Source of the DNA: Sanguibacter suaedae
Lineage (GTDB): Bacteria; Actinomycetota; Actinomycetes; Actinomycetales; Cellulomonadaceae
DNA length: 64,000 nucleotides
Direction of reading: 5' to 3'
Assembly: GCF_016342785.1 (NCBI RefSeq)
Contig: NZ_JAEINH010000004.1
Span: forward strand, 124,001 to 188,000
A program made the translations under genes and the position numbers. Positions 18,338 to 26,135 of this stretch are shown here, piece after piece. The notes under the pieces were generated by a model that searched no databases, was not told the DNA's origin, and saw only the letters and a program-made list of their open reading frames with translations. The first letter of the stretch is position 1. Every line of letters starts with the position of its first letter.

Positions 18338-20986
18338 GTGTCCCGTCGCCATGTCATCGCCCGCCGCGCCCTCGTCGGGGTCGCGGTCGTCGTCGTCCTC
18401 GCCCTCCTGGCCGCCGTCGTCGCGGTGGTCGTCGTCGCGCGCCAGCCGCTGCCTCCTACGGGCGGTGAGCTCTCCGTCCCGTCGCTCGAGGCGCCGGTCC
18501 GCGTGGTCCGTAACGAGCAGGGCGTCCCGGACATCTACGCCGAGAGCGCCACGGACCTCTTCACGGCGCAGGGGTACGTCCAGGCGCAGGACCGCTTCTT
18601 CGAGATGGACTACCGGCGCCACGTGACGTCCGGCCGTCTGGCCGAGCTGGTGGGTGACAACCCCGACGCGATCGCGGCCGACAAGGTCATCCGGACGTTC
18701 GGCTGGCGCAAGGTCGCGGAGGAGGAGTGGAAGATCCTCGACCCGCAGACGCGCGCCTACCTCACCGCCTACGCCAACGGTGTCAACGCGTACCTCGACG
18801 GCCGGGCGACGGGCTCGGTCGCGGTCGAGTACACCGTCCTCGGGATGCAGGTGGAGGTCGGGTCGCCCGAGCGCTGGGACCCCATCGACTCGCTCACCTG
18901 GCTCAAGGCGATGGCGTGGGACCTGCGCGGCAACTACGACGCGGAGCTCGGCCGCGCCCAGGCGTTCGCGAGCGTGGGCAGCGTCGAACGCGTCGAGGAC
19001 CTCTTCCCCGCGTATCCCGACGAGGTCAACCCGCCCATCCTCGACGCCGCGGCCGGGGCCGCCAACCTCGACGCCGTCCTCGCCGCCCAGGCGGCCGAGG
19101 CGCAGGCTGCCGCCGAGGCGGCGGCAGCGGCCGAGGCGGCCGACGACTCGGGAGCGTCCACCGTCGCGAGCCCGTACGCCGGGACGGAGACCGCGTTCGA
19201 TCAGGCCATCTCCTCCGCGGTCGAGGCGATCGACGCGGTCCCCACGCTCGTCGGCGAGGGTGAGGGTGTCGGTTCCAACTCGTGGGTCGTCTCGGGCGAG
19301 CTCACCGACACCGGTGCACCGCTCCTCGCCAACGACCCGCACCTGACCCTCGGGGCGCCGAGCATCTGGTCGCAGGTGGGGCTGCACTGCGAGGAGGTGA
19401 GCACCCGGTGCCCGTTCGACGTCTCCGGCTTCTCCTTCGCGGGCTTCCCGGGCGTCATCATCGGCCACAACGACTCGCTCGCGTGGGGCATCACGAACCT
19501 CGGGGCCGACGTCACCGACTTCTTCGTGGAGCGTGCCGACGAGACCACGTACGAGCGCGACGGCCTCCGGGTCGAGTTCGAGACCCGCACGGAGACCATC
19601 AAGGTCAACGGGGGCGAGGACGTCGTCATCGACGTCCGGTCCACCGTCCACGGGCCCGTGATCTCGGACGTCCTGCCCATCGACGCGGCCGAGGACACCC
19701 CCCTCCAACCCCCGTCGGACGCCGCGTCCGACTACGTCGTCTCGCTCGGGTGGACGGCGCTCACGCCGGGCCTGACCGCGGAGGCGATCTTCGCGATGGA
19801 CCTCGCGAAGACCGCCGAGGACATCAAGGCCGCAGCCACCCTCTTCGAGGTCCCGTCCCAGAACATCGTCTTCGCCACCACCGACGGGCACATCGGGTAC
19901 CAGGCCCCGGGGCGCATCCCCGTGCGCGCCGAGATCCCCGGTCCGGTGCCCTCCGACGGGACCTGGCCCCGCCCGGGCTGGGACAGCCGCTACGACTGGC
20001 AGGGCTGGGTGGACCCCGCGGCCATGCCGTCGGTCCTCGACCCGGCGGAGGGCTTCATCGTGGCCGCCAACCAGGCCGTGGCACCGCAGGGGGCCGGGCC
20101 GTTCCTCGCGGCCGACTGGGACTACGGCTACCGCTCCGAGCGCATCCGTGAGCTCCTCGAGAGCGAGATCGACCGCGGTCGCAAGATCAGCGTCCGCACC
20201 ATGACCGCCCTCCAGGCGGACACGTACAACCCGTACGCCGAGGTCCTCGTCCCCACGCTCCTCGAGCAGGACATCGACAACGCCTTCGAGCGCAACGGCC
20301 AGGACCTCCTCGTCGACTGGGACTACTCGCAGGCGGTCGACTCCGCCCCTGCGGCCTACTTCGCGGCGGTGTGGGTCGAGCTCCTCGACCTCACCTTCAA
20401 CGACGAGCTCCCCGACGCGGCCTCCCCGACGGGCGGCAGCAGGTGGCTCGAGGTCGTGCGGACCCTCCTGGACGAACCCGAGAGCCCGTGGTGGGACGAC
20501 CGCACCACCGTCAACGTCGTCGAGACCCGCGACGAGATCCTCACGCAGGCCCTCGTCCGCGCGCGGTCGTCGCTCACCACCTCGCTGGGGCGCGACGCCG
20601 ACGAGTGGGAGTGGGGCAAGCTCCACCGCCTCGCGCTCGAGCACCCCGTGCTCGGCGGCGAGGGTGCGCCGAGCGTCCTCCACGGGTTCGTCAACCCGGG
20701 AGCAGTGGAGATGCCGGGCGGGTCGTCCATCGTCAACGCCACGTCGTGGGACGCGTCGTCGGGGTCCTTCAACGTGACGTCCGGTCCGTCCATGCGCATG
20801 GTGGTCGACCTCGCGTCCCTCGACCGGTCGACCTGGGTCGTGGTCACGGGCACGTCGGGGCACCCGGCGAGCGACCACTACGACGACCAGCTCGAGGCCT
20901 GGGCGGCCGGCGAGGCCTTCCCGTGGGCGTACTCGGAGGCCGCGGTATCGGCCGCTCAGGCGGACGAGGCGACGCTCACGCCGTGA
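18338..20986 (+). CDS. Penicillin-acylase-family (S45) Ntn hydrolase
   Basis: 882 residues, membrane-anchored by an N-terminal helix (about 10-36). S45 enzymes self-cleave before a serine that becomes the N-terminal nucleophile; here that is S313 in GVGSNSWVVSG, with the alpha chain before it and a spacer rich in Ala/Glu (about 245-280). NDPHL and the FAGFPGVIIGHND block are family hallmarks. Substrates in the family range from penicillins to acyl-homoserine lactones and other amides, so none is assigned. The GTG start has TAGTCT 6 nt upstream. The 3' end overlaps the convergent cyclo-ligase gene by 11 nt. Confidence 0.93.
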   Translation: MSRRHVIARRALVGVAVVVVLALLAAVVAVVVVARQPLPPTGGELSVPSLEAPVRVVRNEQGVPDIYAESATDLFTAQGYVQAQDRFFEMDYRRHVTSGRLAELVGDNPDAIAADKVIRTFGWRKVAEEEWKILDPQTRAYLTAYANGVNAYLDGRATGSVAVEYTVLGMQVEVGSPERWDPIDSLTWLKAMAWDLRGNYDAELGRAQAFASVGSVERVEDLFPAYPDEVNPPILDAAAGAANLDAVLAAQAAEAQAAAEAAAAAEAADDSGASTVASPYAGTETAFDQAISSAVEAIDAVPTLVGEGEGVGSNSWVVSGELTDTGAPLLANDPHLTLGAPSIWSQVGLHCEEVSTRCPFDVSGFSFAGFPGVIIGHNDSLAWGITNLGADVTDFFVERADETTYERDGLRVEFETRTETIKVNGGEDVVIDVRSTVHGPVISDVLPIDAAEDTPLQPPSDAASDYVVSLGWTALTPGLTAEAIFAMDLAKTAEDIKAAATLFEVPSQNIVFATTDGHIGYQAPGRIPVRAEIPGPVPSDGTWPRPGWDSRYDWQGWVDPAAMPSVLDPAEGFIVAANQAVAPQGAGPFLAADWDYGYRSERIRELLESEIDRGRKISVRTMTALQADTYNPYAEVLVPTLLEQDIDNAFERNGQDLLVDWDYSQAVDSAPAAYFAAVWVELLDLTFNDELPDAASPTGGSRWLEVVRTLLDEPESPWWDDRTTVNVVETRDEILTQALVRARSSLTTSLGRDADEWEWGKLHRLALEHPVLGGEGAPSVLHGFVNPGAVEMPGGSSIVNATSWDASSGSFNVTSGPSMRMVVDLASLDRSTWVVVTGTSGHPASDHYDDQLEAWAAGEAFPWAYSEAAVSAAQADEATLTP

Positions 20987-21611
20987 GCCAGAACCACTCC
21001 GTCGGGGTCGCGATCCCGTCGACCCGGTGGTCGTGGTCCTCGAACGGCAGCGGGCGGTCGTCGGCGTCGTAGACCTCCTCGGGGAAGACGAGCGCCACGA
21101 CCTTCACGCCGTCCCGCATGTGCGCGAGGGCGCGGTCGTACCAGCCGCCGCCCTGGCCCAGGCGCGTGCCCGAGGTGTCGACGGCCAGCGCGGGGGCGAT
21201 GACGACGTCCGCCATCTCGAGCGCCGCGGGGCCGAGGGACGGCGTCCCGGGCTCGGGCGGGCGCCCCGGCGCACGCTGGGTGAGGTCGTCGGGCCCCGCG
21301 TACTCGGCCCAGTCGCGCTGCAGGCCGGCGCCCAGGACGGGCAGGAGGATGCGCGTGCCGAGGTCGTCGAGACGCTGCAGGAGCGGCAGCGTGCCGGGCT
21401 CGTGCGCCCGGGCCGCGTACAGGCCTACGCAGCGCGCGGCCCGCACCTCGGGGATCGTGAGGACGACGTCGGCGAACATGCGGGCCGCCTCGTCGCGTCT
21501 GCGTTCGCTGCGTCCTTCGCGCGCCGACCGGACGGCCCCGCGGAGGGAGTTCTTCGCGTCCTCGACGTCGAGGGAGCCGTGGGGCGGGTAGGGCTGACGT
21601 GTGCCGCTCAT
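20976..21611 (-). CDS. 5-formyltetrahydrofolate cyclo-ligase
   Basis: 211 residues; ATP-dependent conversion of 5-formyl-THF to 5,10-methenyl-THF in one-carbon metabolism. An N-terminal helix rich in Lys/Arg (AKNSLRGAVRSAR), VGLYAARAHEP, LLPVLG and the signature RLGQGGGWYDRAL identify the family. The ATG at 21611 is chosen over a TTG two codons upstream. It is divergent from glp, an arrangement common in actinobacteria, where galU often sits between; galU is absent here. Confidence 0.93.
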   Translation of the reverse strand: MSGTRQPYPPHGSLDVEDAKNSLRGAVRSAREGRSERRRDEAARMFADVVLTIPEVRAARCVGLYAARAHEPGTLPLLQRLDDLGTRILLPVLGAGLQRDWAEYAGPDDLTQRAPGRPPEPGTPSLGPAALEMADVVIAPALAVDTSGTRLGQGGGWYDRALAHMRDGVKVVALVFPEEVYDADDRPLPFEDHDHRVDGIATPTEWFWLTA

Positions 21612-21684
21612 GGTCAAAGTATCTCAAAGAAAAGGTCGGCTCGGGTCCTCCCGGTGGGGGAGATTCACCGCCGCTGATCTGCAC

Positions 21685-21690
21685 TAGCCT
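21685..21690 (+). promoter_or_regulatory. -10 box of the glp transcript
   Basis: TAGCCT lies 7 nt before the ATG of an 11-codon mini-ORF, placing the transcription start at or next to that ATG. Confidence 0.55.
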
Positions 21691-21697
21691 GTCCTGC

Positions 21698-21733
21698 ATG
21701 ACTTCAGCCGCACGTCAGGGAGTTCTGCGATGA
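21698..21733 (+). CDS. Leaderless 11-codon upstream ORF
   Basis: Encodes MTSAARQGVLR and stops with TGA overlapping the glp ATG (ATGA). It would be the first codon run of a leaderless transcript from TAGCCT. AGGGAG inside it serves as the Shine-Dalgarno of glp. It may couple glp translation to leaderless initiation, or be incidental. Confidence 0.4.
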   Translation: MTSAARQGVLR

Positions 21734-22986
21734 GGAGCGTGCAGGACCAGCTGGCGGCGGTGCTGGCCGTGGCTCGGCCGGTGCCCGCCCTCGACGTGGT
21801 CCTCACCGACGCTGCCGGCTGCATCCTCGCTGCGGACGTCGTCGTCACCGAGGACGTCCCTGCGCGCGCGGTCGCGACGTGCGACGGGTACGCGGTGCGT
21901 GCCGAGGACGTCGCGGGTGCGGACCCGTCCCGCCCGGTGTCGCTGCCGGTGGTCCACGACGTGTGGTCGGCGGCCGACGAGCCCTTCCGCCTGGTGCCGG
22001 GGCAGAGCGTCCTGCTGGGCTCGGGTGTGCCCCTCCCCGTGGGCGCGGACGCCGTGGTCCCCGTGTGGGCGACCGACCGTGGGACGGCGCGGGTCCGTGT
22101 CACGACGCCGTTCGCGGCAGGCTCCAACGTCCGCCTGCCGGGAGCGGACGTGCGGGCGGGCAGCACGGCGCTGCGGGCCGGTCAGCGTCTCGACGCCCGG
22201 AAGCTGTCCCTGGCGGCGAGCCTGGGGTACGCCCGCATCCGCGTCCACCCCGCCCCGCGCGTGGTCATCGTCCCGGTGGGCGACGAGCTCGTCCCGCCCG
22301 GGTCGTTGCGCCCGGGTGTCTTCGACGCGAACGGCCCGTCGTTGCGGACCGCCGTTCAGGACGCGGGAGCGGTGGCCATCCAGGTCGCGCCGGTGAGCGA
22401 CGACCGCTCGACGCTCCGGGAGGCCATCGAGGACCAGCTGGTGCGCGCCGACCTCCTCATCACGACCGGGGGCCTGAGCGAGGGGTCGCACGACACGCTG
22501 CGGGACGTCCTGTCGCCGCTGGGCACCGTGCGGTTCGACCACCTCGCGATGGTCCCGGGGCGCAACCAGGGCTTGGGCACCCTCCGTGCAGGCTTCGGGG
22601 AACCGGGGGAGCAGGGTGTCCCCGGGGACACGGTGCCCGTGTTCTCCCTCCCGGGCGACCCGGTGGCCGCGCAGGTCTCGTACGAGGTGTTCGTCCGGCC
22701 CGCCCTCAGGGCCATGGCGGGCTACACGGAGATCTACCGCCCGTCGGTGGCGGCCCACGCGTCGGTCGGGTGGCGCAGCCCGCAGGGCGTGCGGCAGTTC
22801 GTGCCGGCGACCCTCGTGGGGTCGCCCGACGAGGGGTACCACGTGAGCCCCGTGGGCGACCCGACGCGCCTCGACGAGCTCTCCGTGGCGGGCCTCGCCC
22901 AGGCGAACGCCCTGGCGGTCGTCCCCGAGAACGAGTCCGAGGTGCGCTTCGGCGACCGCGTCCACTGCCTGGTGCTCGAGGCGTGA
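21730..22986 (+). CDS. glp: Gephyrin-like molybdotransferase homologue Glp
   Basis: 418 residues with the MoeA/gephyrin E-domain fold: PARAVATCDGYAVRAED near the N-terminus, the MoCF-binding core (about 175-325) and a C-terminal barrel. Its motifs differ from enzymatic MoeA: TTGGLSEGSHD for the usual GGVSxGxxD, and LPGDPV for LPGNPV. The gene is near sepX/glpR, as for the corynebacterial and Streptomyces Glp proteins that act in cell division rather than (only) cofactor synthesis. No other molybdenum-cofactor gene is in the window. The ATG has AGGGAG 8 nt upstream and overlaps the mini-ORF stop. Confidence 0.88.
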   Translation: MRSVQDQLAAVLAVARPVPALDVVLTDAAGCILAADVVVTEDVPARAVATCDGYAVRAEDVAGADPSRPVSLPVVHDVWSAADEPFRLVPGQSVLLGSGVPLPVGADAVVPVWATDRGTARVRVTTPFAAGSNVRLPGADVRAGSTALRAGQRLDARKLSLAASLGYARIRVHPAPRVVIVPVGDELVPPGSLRPGVFDANGPSLRTAVQDAGAVAIQVAPVSDDRSTLREAIEDQLVRADLLITTGGLSEGSHDTLRDVLSPLGTVRFDHLAMVPGRNQGLGTLRAGFGEPGEQGVPGDTVPVFSLPGDPVAAQVSYEVFVRPALRAMAGYTEIYRPSVAAHASVGWRSPQGVRQFVPATLVGSPDEGYHVSPVGDPTRLDELSVAGLAQANALAVVPENESEVRFGDRVHCLVLEA

Positions 22987-23663
22987 GCCCCTGGTGGTCC
23001 GGGTCGTCGACGTGGCCGGTGACGCTCCGCGAGAAACCCGGCGACGGCGCCCCGGTCACCGGGCTGACGCTGCGCCCGCTGCGCCGGTCCGACGCGGACG
23101 ACTGGCTCGCGCTGCGTGCACGCAACGCCAGGTGGTTGGACCGGTGGGAGGCGACCACCCCGGAGGACCTCGGCGGCGACCGCCGGCCGGGGAGGACGCG
23201 CTGGCAGCGCGCCGGGAGGCCGCCGACGTTCGCGGAGTACGTCGCGGCGCTCACGCGTGCCGCGAACGACGGGTCGACGCTGCCCTTCGCGATCGAGCTG
23301 CACGGCGAGCTCGTCGGCCAGCTCACGGTCTCCTCCATCACCTACGGGTCGTTGTGCTCGGCGAGCATCGGCTACTGGGTGAGCGAGCACGTCGCCGGCC
23401 GGGGGGTGGTGCCCACCGCGGTGGCCATGGCCACCGACCACTGCTTCTTCGAGCTCGGTCTGCACCGCATCGAGGTGAACATCCGTCCGGAGAACGCGCC
23501 GAGCCTGCGCGTCGTCGAGAAGCTCGGTCTGCGGGACGAGGGGGTGCGTGTCGCGTACCTGCACATCCAGGGCCGGTGGTGCGACCACCGGACGTTCGCG
23601 CTCACGGCGGAGGAGGTCCCCGACGGCCTCCTGGCCCGCTGGCGACGCGCCCACCAGGGGTGA
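22983..23663 (+). CDS. RimJ/RimL-type GNAT acetyltransferase
   Basis: 226 residues. The GNAT core runs from about residue 27 (LTLRPLRRSDADDW) to 210, with acetyl-CoA-binding GRGVVPTAVAMATDHCF and the terminal IRPENAPSLRVVEKLGLRDE block of the RimJ/RimL branch, which acetylates N-termini of proteins. GTG overlaps the glp stop (GTGA), so the two are translationally coupled. Its substrate is unknown; its position between glp and sepX makes one of them a candidate. Confidence 0.9.
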   Translation: MSPWWSGSSTWPVTLREKPGDGAPVTGLTLRPLRRSDADDWLALRARNARWLDRWEATTPEDLGGDRRPGRTRWQRAGRPPTFAEYVAALTRAANDGSTLPFAIELHGELVGQLTVSSITYGSLCSASIGYWVSEHVAGRGVVPTAVAMATDHCFFELGLHRIEVNIRPENAPSLRVVEKLGLRDEGVRVAYLHIQGRWCDHRTFALTAEEVPDGLLARWRRAHQG

Positions 23664-23821
23664 CGGCGCGTCGGCCGGCGGTGACGCTCCGTGCTCGGTC
23701 CGGTCCTGCTCCCGGGCGCGGCCCGGGGCCCTCGTGGCAGAATCACATCGATGTCACTTGCACCCCCGACACACCGCGCGGCGTGCGCTCCCGGTCCGAG
23801 CGCCTCGCCTAACGTCGTGGT

Positions 23822-25048
23822 GTGGACTCACCAGCCGGCATCGTCGTCCTGGCAGTGGTCGGTCTGTGGTTGGCCTATCTGGTCCCGCAGCGGCTGCGTC
23901 AACGACAGCAGATGGCCGACTCGCGGGTCGACGACCGGTTCTCCGGGAACCTGCGGGTCCTCGCCGTCGCGACGGCGGGCGGGCCGCGGGTCACCTCGGC
24001 GGGTCTGCCACAGCGGACGACGAAGGCTGTCGTCCACCTCTCGCACGGCGACCGCGCGTCGTCGGGCACCTCTGCAGCACCACTGTTGACACCGCCTCAC
24101 GGCATGACCGTGAGGCCCCGGCGCCGCCCCACGGAAGGAGAGCAGGACATGGAGCGACCAGACCACCCCTCCTCCCAGGCGCTGCCGGTGCGCGAGGCCC
24201 TGCACGAGCGTCGCGCCGCCGCGGCACGGCGCCGGGCGATGCTCACGGCGGTCCTCCTCGTCCTCAGCGTCGCCGTGGGGGCGCTCGCCGCGCTGAGCGT
24301 GCTCAGCGCGTGGCTGGTCCTCGTCCCCGCCGCGCTGCTGGGTACCGTCCTCGTCCTCGGCCGCCGCGCGGTGGTGGGCAACCAGCGGGCCGACGCGGCG
24401 TGGGAGGAGCGCGAGCTCGAGCGTCGTGCCGCCCGGGCCGCAGCGGCGGACCGCCAGCTCCACGGCCGTCCGCCTGCTGTCGGTCGCCCGACCGTCACGG
24501 GGCGCGCCGTCCACGGCTCGCAGTCCCACACCCAGATCATCGCCCGCGTCCGGACCGGCGAGGACGTCACACGTGGCGACGACCACGACCACGGCGGCCC
24601 GGATCACGTGGCGTCCGCAGCAGACGCTCCGGCGACGACAGCGGGCGAGGTCGTCGTCGAGCCGTCGTCCACCGCCAGGACGGGTGACGCGGTCGTCGTG
24701 CAGGACGAGGGCCCTCGCCCCTCCGCGGGCGTGGTGCAGCCCGAGGACGCGGGCCACGCGCCCCTCGCTGCGACAGGGACAGACGGGCCGGACGAGTGGC
24801 AGCCCGTCCCCGTGCCGCGGCCTGTCTACACGATGAAGGCGGCCGCGCAGCGTTGGGAGCCGGCGCCGCTCACCGCCGAGATCCTCCAGGTGACGCAGGC
24901 GCGCCTCGCCGAGCTGGCCGTCGGCCACGACGACGTCGCAGAGCCTCAGCCTGCTGCTCCCGCCGCTCCGGCCCGCACGAGGGGTGCCGACAGCCTCGGG
25001 GTGAACCTCGACTCCGTCCTCGCCCGACGCAGGGCTGCGGGGGAGTAA
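23822..25048 (+). CDS. sepX: Cell-division membrane protein SepX/GlpR
   Basis: 408 residues. One N-terminal membrane helix (about 6-21, VVLAVVGLWLAYLVPQRLR) precedes the conserved DDRFSGNLRVL segment; two further helices lie at about 140-160 and 163-181, then a long acidic, Pro/Ala-rich C-terminus. This topology and the glp neighbourhood match SepX of Streptomyces and the Glp receptor of Corynebacterium, which link septation to Glp. GTG is supported by TAACGT 6 nt upstream. A second in-frame start (ATG 24149, codon 110) has a strong AAGGAG 8 nt before it and could give a shorter product beginning just before the helix pair. Confidence 0.85.
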   Translation: MDSPAGIVVLAVVGLWLAYLVPQRLRQRQQMADSRVDDRFSGNLRVLAVATAGGPRVTSAGLPQRTTKAVVHLSHGDRASSGTSAAPLLTPPHGMTVRPRRRPTEGEQDMERPDHPSSQALPVREALHERRAAAARRRAMLTAVLLVLSVAVGALAALSVLSAWLVLVPAALLGTVLVLGRRAVVGNQRADAAWEERELERRAARAAAADRQLHGRPPAVGRPTVTGRAVHGSQSHTQIIARVRTGEDVTRGDDHDHGGPDHVASAADAPATTAGEVVVEPSSTARTGDAVVVQDEGPRPSAGVVQPEDAGHAPLAATGTDGPDEWQPVPVPRPVYTMKAAAQRWEPAPLTAEILQVTQARLAELAVGHDDVAEPQPAAPAAPARTRGADSLGVNLDSVLARRRAAGE

Positions 25049-25122
25049 CGTCCGTGTGCGGAGCACCCGTCACGTGGTGCTAACCTAGGTAGCGCTTCAC
25101 AGGCTCCGGTCTGAGGAGCGGA

Positions 25123-25198
25123 GGGGCTATGGCGCAGTTGGTAGCGCGCTTCGTTCGCATCGAAGAGGTCAGGAGTTCGAATCTCCTTAGCTCCACCA
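25123..25198 (+). tRNA. tRNA-Ala (anticodon CGC)
   Basis: Acceptor GGGGCTA with TAGCTCC (one G-T pair), D-arm GGCGCAGTTGGTAGCGC, anticodon stem CTTCG/CGAAG with loop TTCGCAT, T-loop GTTCGAATC. The 3' CCA is encoded (25196-25198). The tRNA is followed by a strong terminator. Confidence 0.96.
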
Positions 25199-25208
25199 CA
25201 GCATCACC

Positions 25209-25241
25209 GAGGCCCCGACCGGCACCGCCGGTCGGGGCCTC
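25209..25241 (+). terminator. Terminator after tRNA-Ala
   Basis: Perfect 15-bp stem (25209-25223 with 25227-25241) with a 3-nt loop; also positioned to end the convergent XRE gene. Confidence 0.85.
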
Positions 25242-25264
25242 GCGCGTTGTAGGGCGGGGGCGCG

Positions 25265-25480
25265 TCAGCCGGTGGGGTCCTCCTCCCAGCGGAGGATGTC
25301 GCCGGGCTGGCACCGCAGGACGCGGCAGATGGCGTCGAGCGTCGAGAAGCGGACGGCCTTGGCGCGGCCGTTCTTGAGGACCGCGACGTTCGCGGGAGTG
25401 ATGCCCACCGCCTCGGCGAACTCGCCGACGGACATCTTCCGTCGGGCGAGCATGACGTCGAGGTCGACCACGACAGGCAT
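25265..25480 (-). CDS. XRE-family regulator (YozG-like)
   Basis: 71 residues, essentially a single helix-turn-helix: VMLARRKMSVGEFAEAVGIT, PANVAVLKNGRAKAVRF, then LDAICRVLRCQPGDIL, the short Cro/C1 type paired with DUF2975 membrane proteins. The ATG shares one base with the upstream TGA (TGATG). It probably represses its own operon through the palindrome at 25975-25997. Confidence 0.9.
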   Translation of the reverse strand: MPVVVDLDVMLARRKMSVGEFAEAVGITPANVAVLKNGRAKAVRFSTLDAICRVLRCQPGDILRWEEDPTG

Positions 25481-25956
25481 CAGATGACCTCGTCGAGCTC
25501 GGCCCGGTCGTCGATCGCCGTGCGGAGCAACCGCCGCATGACCCCCATGAGCAGCGCGAGCGCCGCGCCGCCGGCCACGCACACGGCGAGGAGCAGCACG
25601 ACGCCGGGCCCGCCGGTCCGCAACACGGCGAGCACGTGCACGAGGACCGCGGCGGACAGCGCCGAGACGCCGACCGCGCTGGCGATGACCACGTCGACCC
25701 ACCGCACCGCGGCGTCACCGAAGACCTCTCCCCGCTCGACGAGGGAAAGCAGGCGCCAGACCGCCGCACCGGCGACCTCTGCGCAGAGGATCGCCAGGAT
25801 CGCCGCCACCGAGTACGGCACCACGAGGTGCTCGACCTCCGGTGCGGTGCGGGCGACGTCGGACGCCATGATCGGCATCTGCACCTGGTAGAGCAGCGCG
25901 ACCAGCAGCAGGACGACGAGCGCGACGCGGAGGGCGATGAGCACCGATCTGTTCAT
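25480..25956 (-). CDS. DUF2975 membrane protein
   Basis: 158 residues with four membrane helices (about 7-29, 46-68, 88-112, 117-138) and a polar C-terminus. DUF2975 proteins are encoded next to small XRE regulators in many Gram-positive bacteria; their function is unknown, possibly sensing for the regulator. Promoter TTGACT with GACGAT at 17 nt lies upstream, inside an inverted repeat. Confidence 0.85.
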   Translation of the reverse strand: MNRSVLIALRVALVVLLLVALLYQVQMPIMASDVARTAPEVEHLVVPYSVAAILAILCAEVAGAAVWRLLSLVERGEVFGDAAVRWVDVVIASAVGVSALSAAVLVHVLAVLRTGGPGVVLLLAVCVAGGAALALLMGVMRRLLRTAIDDRAELDEVI

Positions 25957-25974
25957 GCATCGATCGTCGATGGA

Positions 25975-25997
25975 GATCTATCGAAAGTCAATAGATC
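25975..25997. promoter_or_regulatory. Inverted repeat over the DUF2975/XRE promoter
   Basis: GATCTAT (25975-25981) and ATAGATC (25991-25997) flank a 9-nt spacer; the -35 box TTGACT of the minus-strand promoter lies within it. A natural site for the small XRE protein. The segment is markedly AT-rich for this genome. Confidence 0.55.
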
Positions 25998-26135
25998 AGC
26001 GAGGCCATGGTCATCGTCTCCGGACGTCCTCAGGGACATACGGGGGACAGCCCCCTGATCATCGCCGCGCTACGCACGTACCGTCGGAGGAGCTGCCGGG
26101 ACCCCGCCAGCGTCACCGACGACGAGCGGACGACG

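Noticed and set aside
20974-20988. GCTCAC-GCC-GTGAGC hairpin at the acylase/cyclo-ligase overlap as a terminator
   Set aside because: Only 6 bp and within overlapping coding ends; could be chance.
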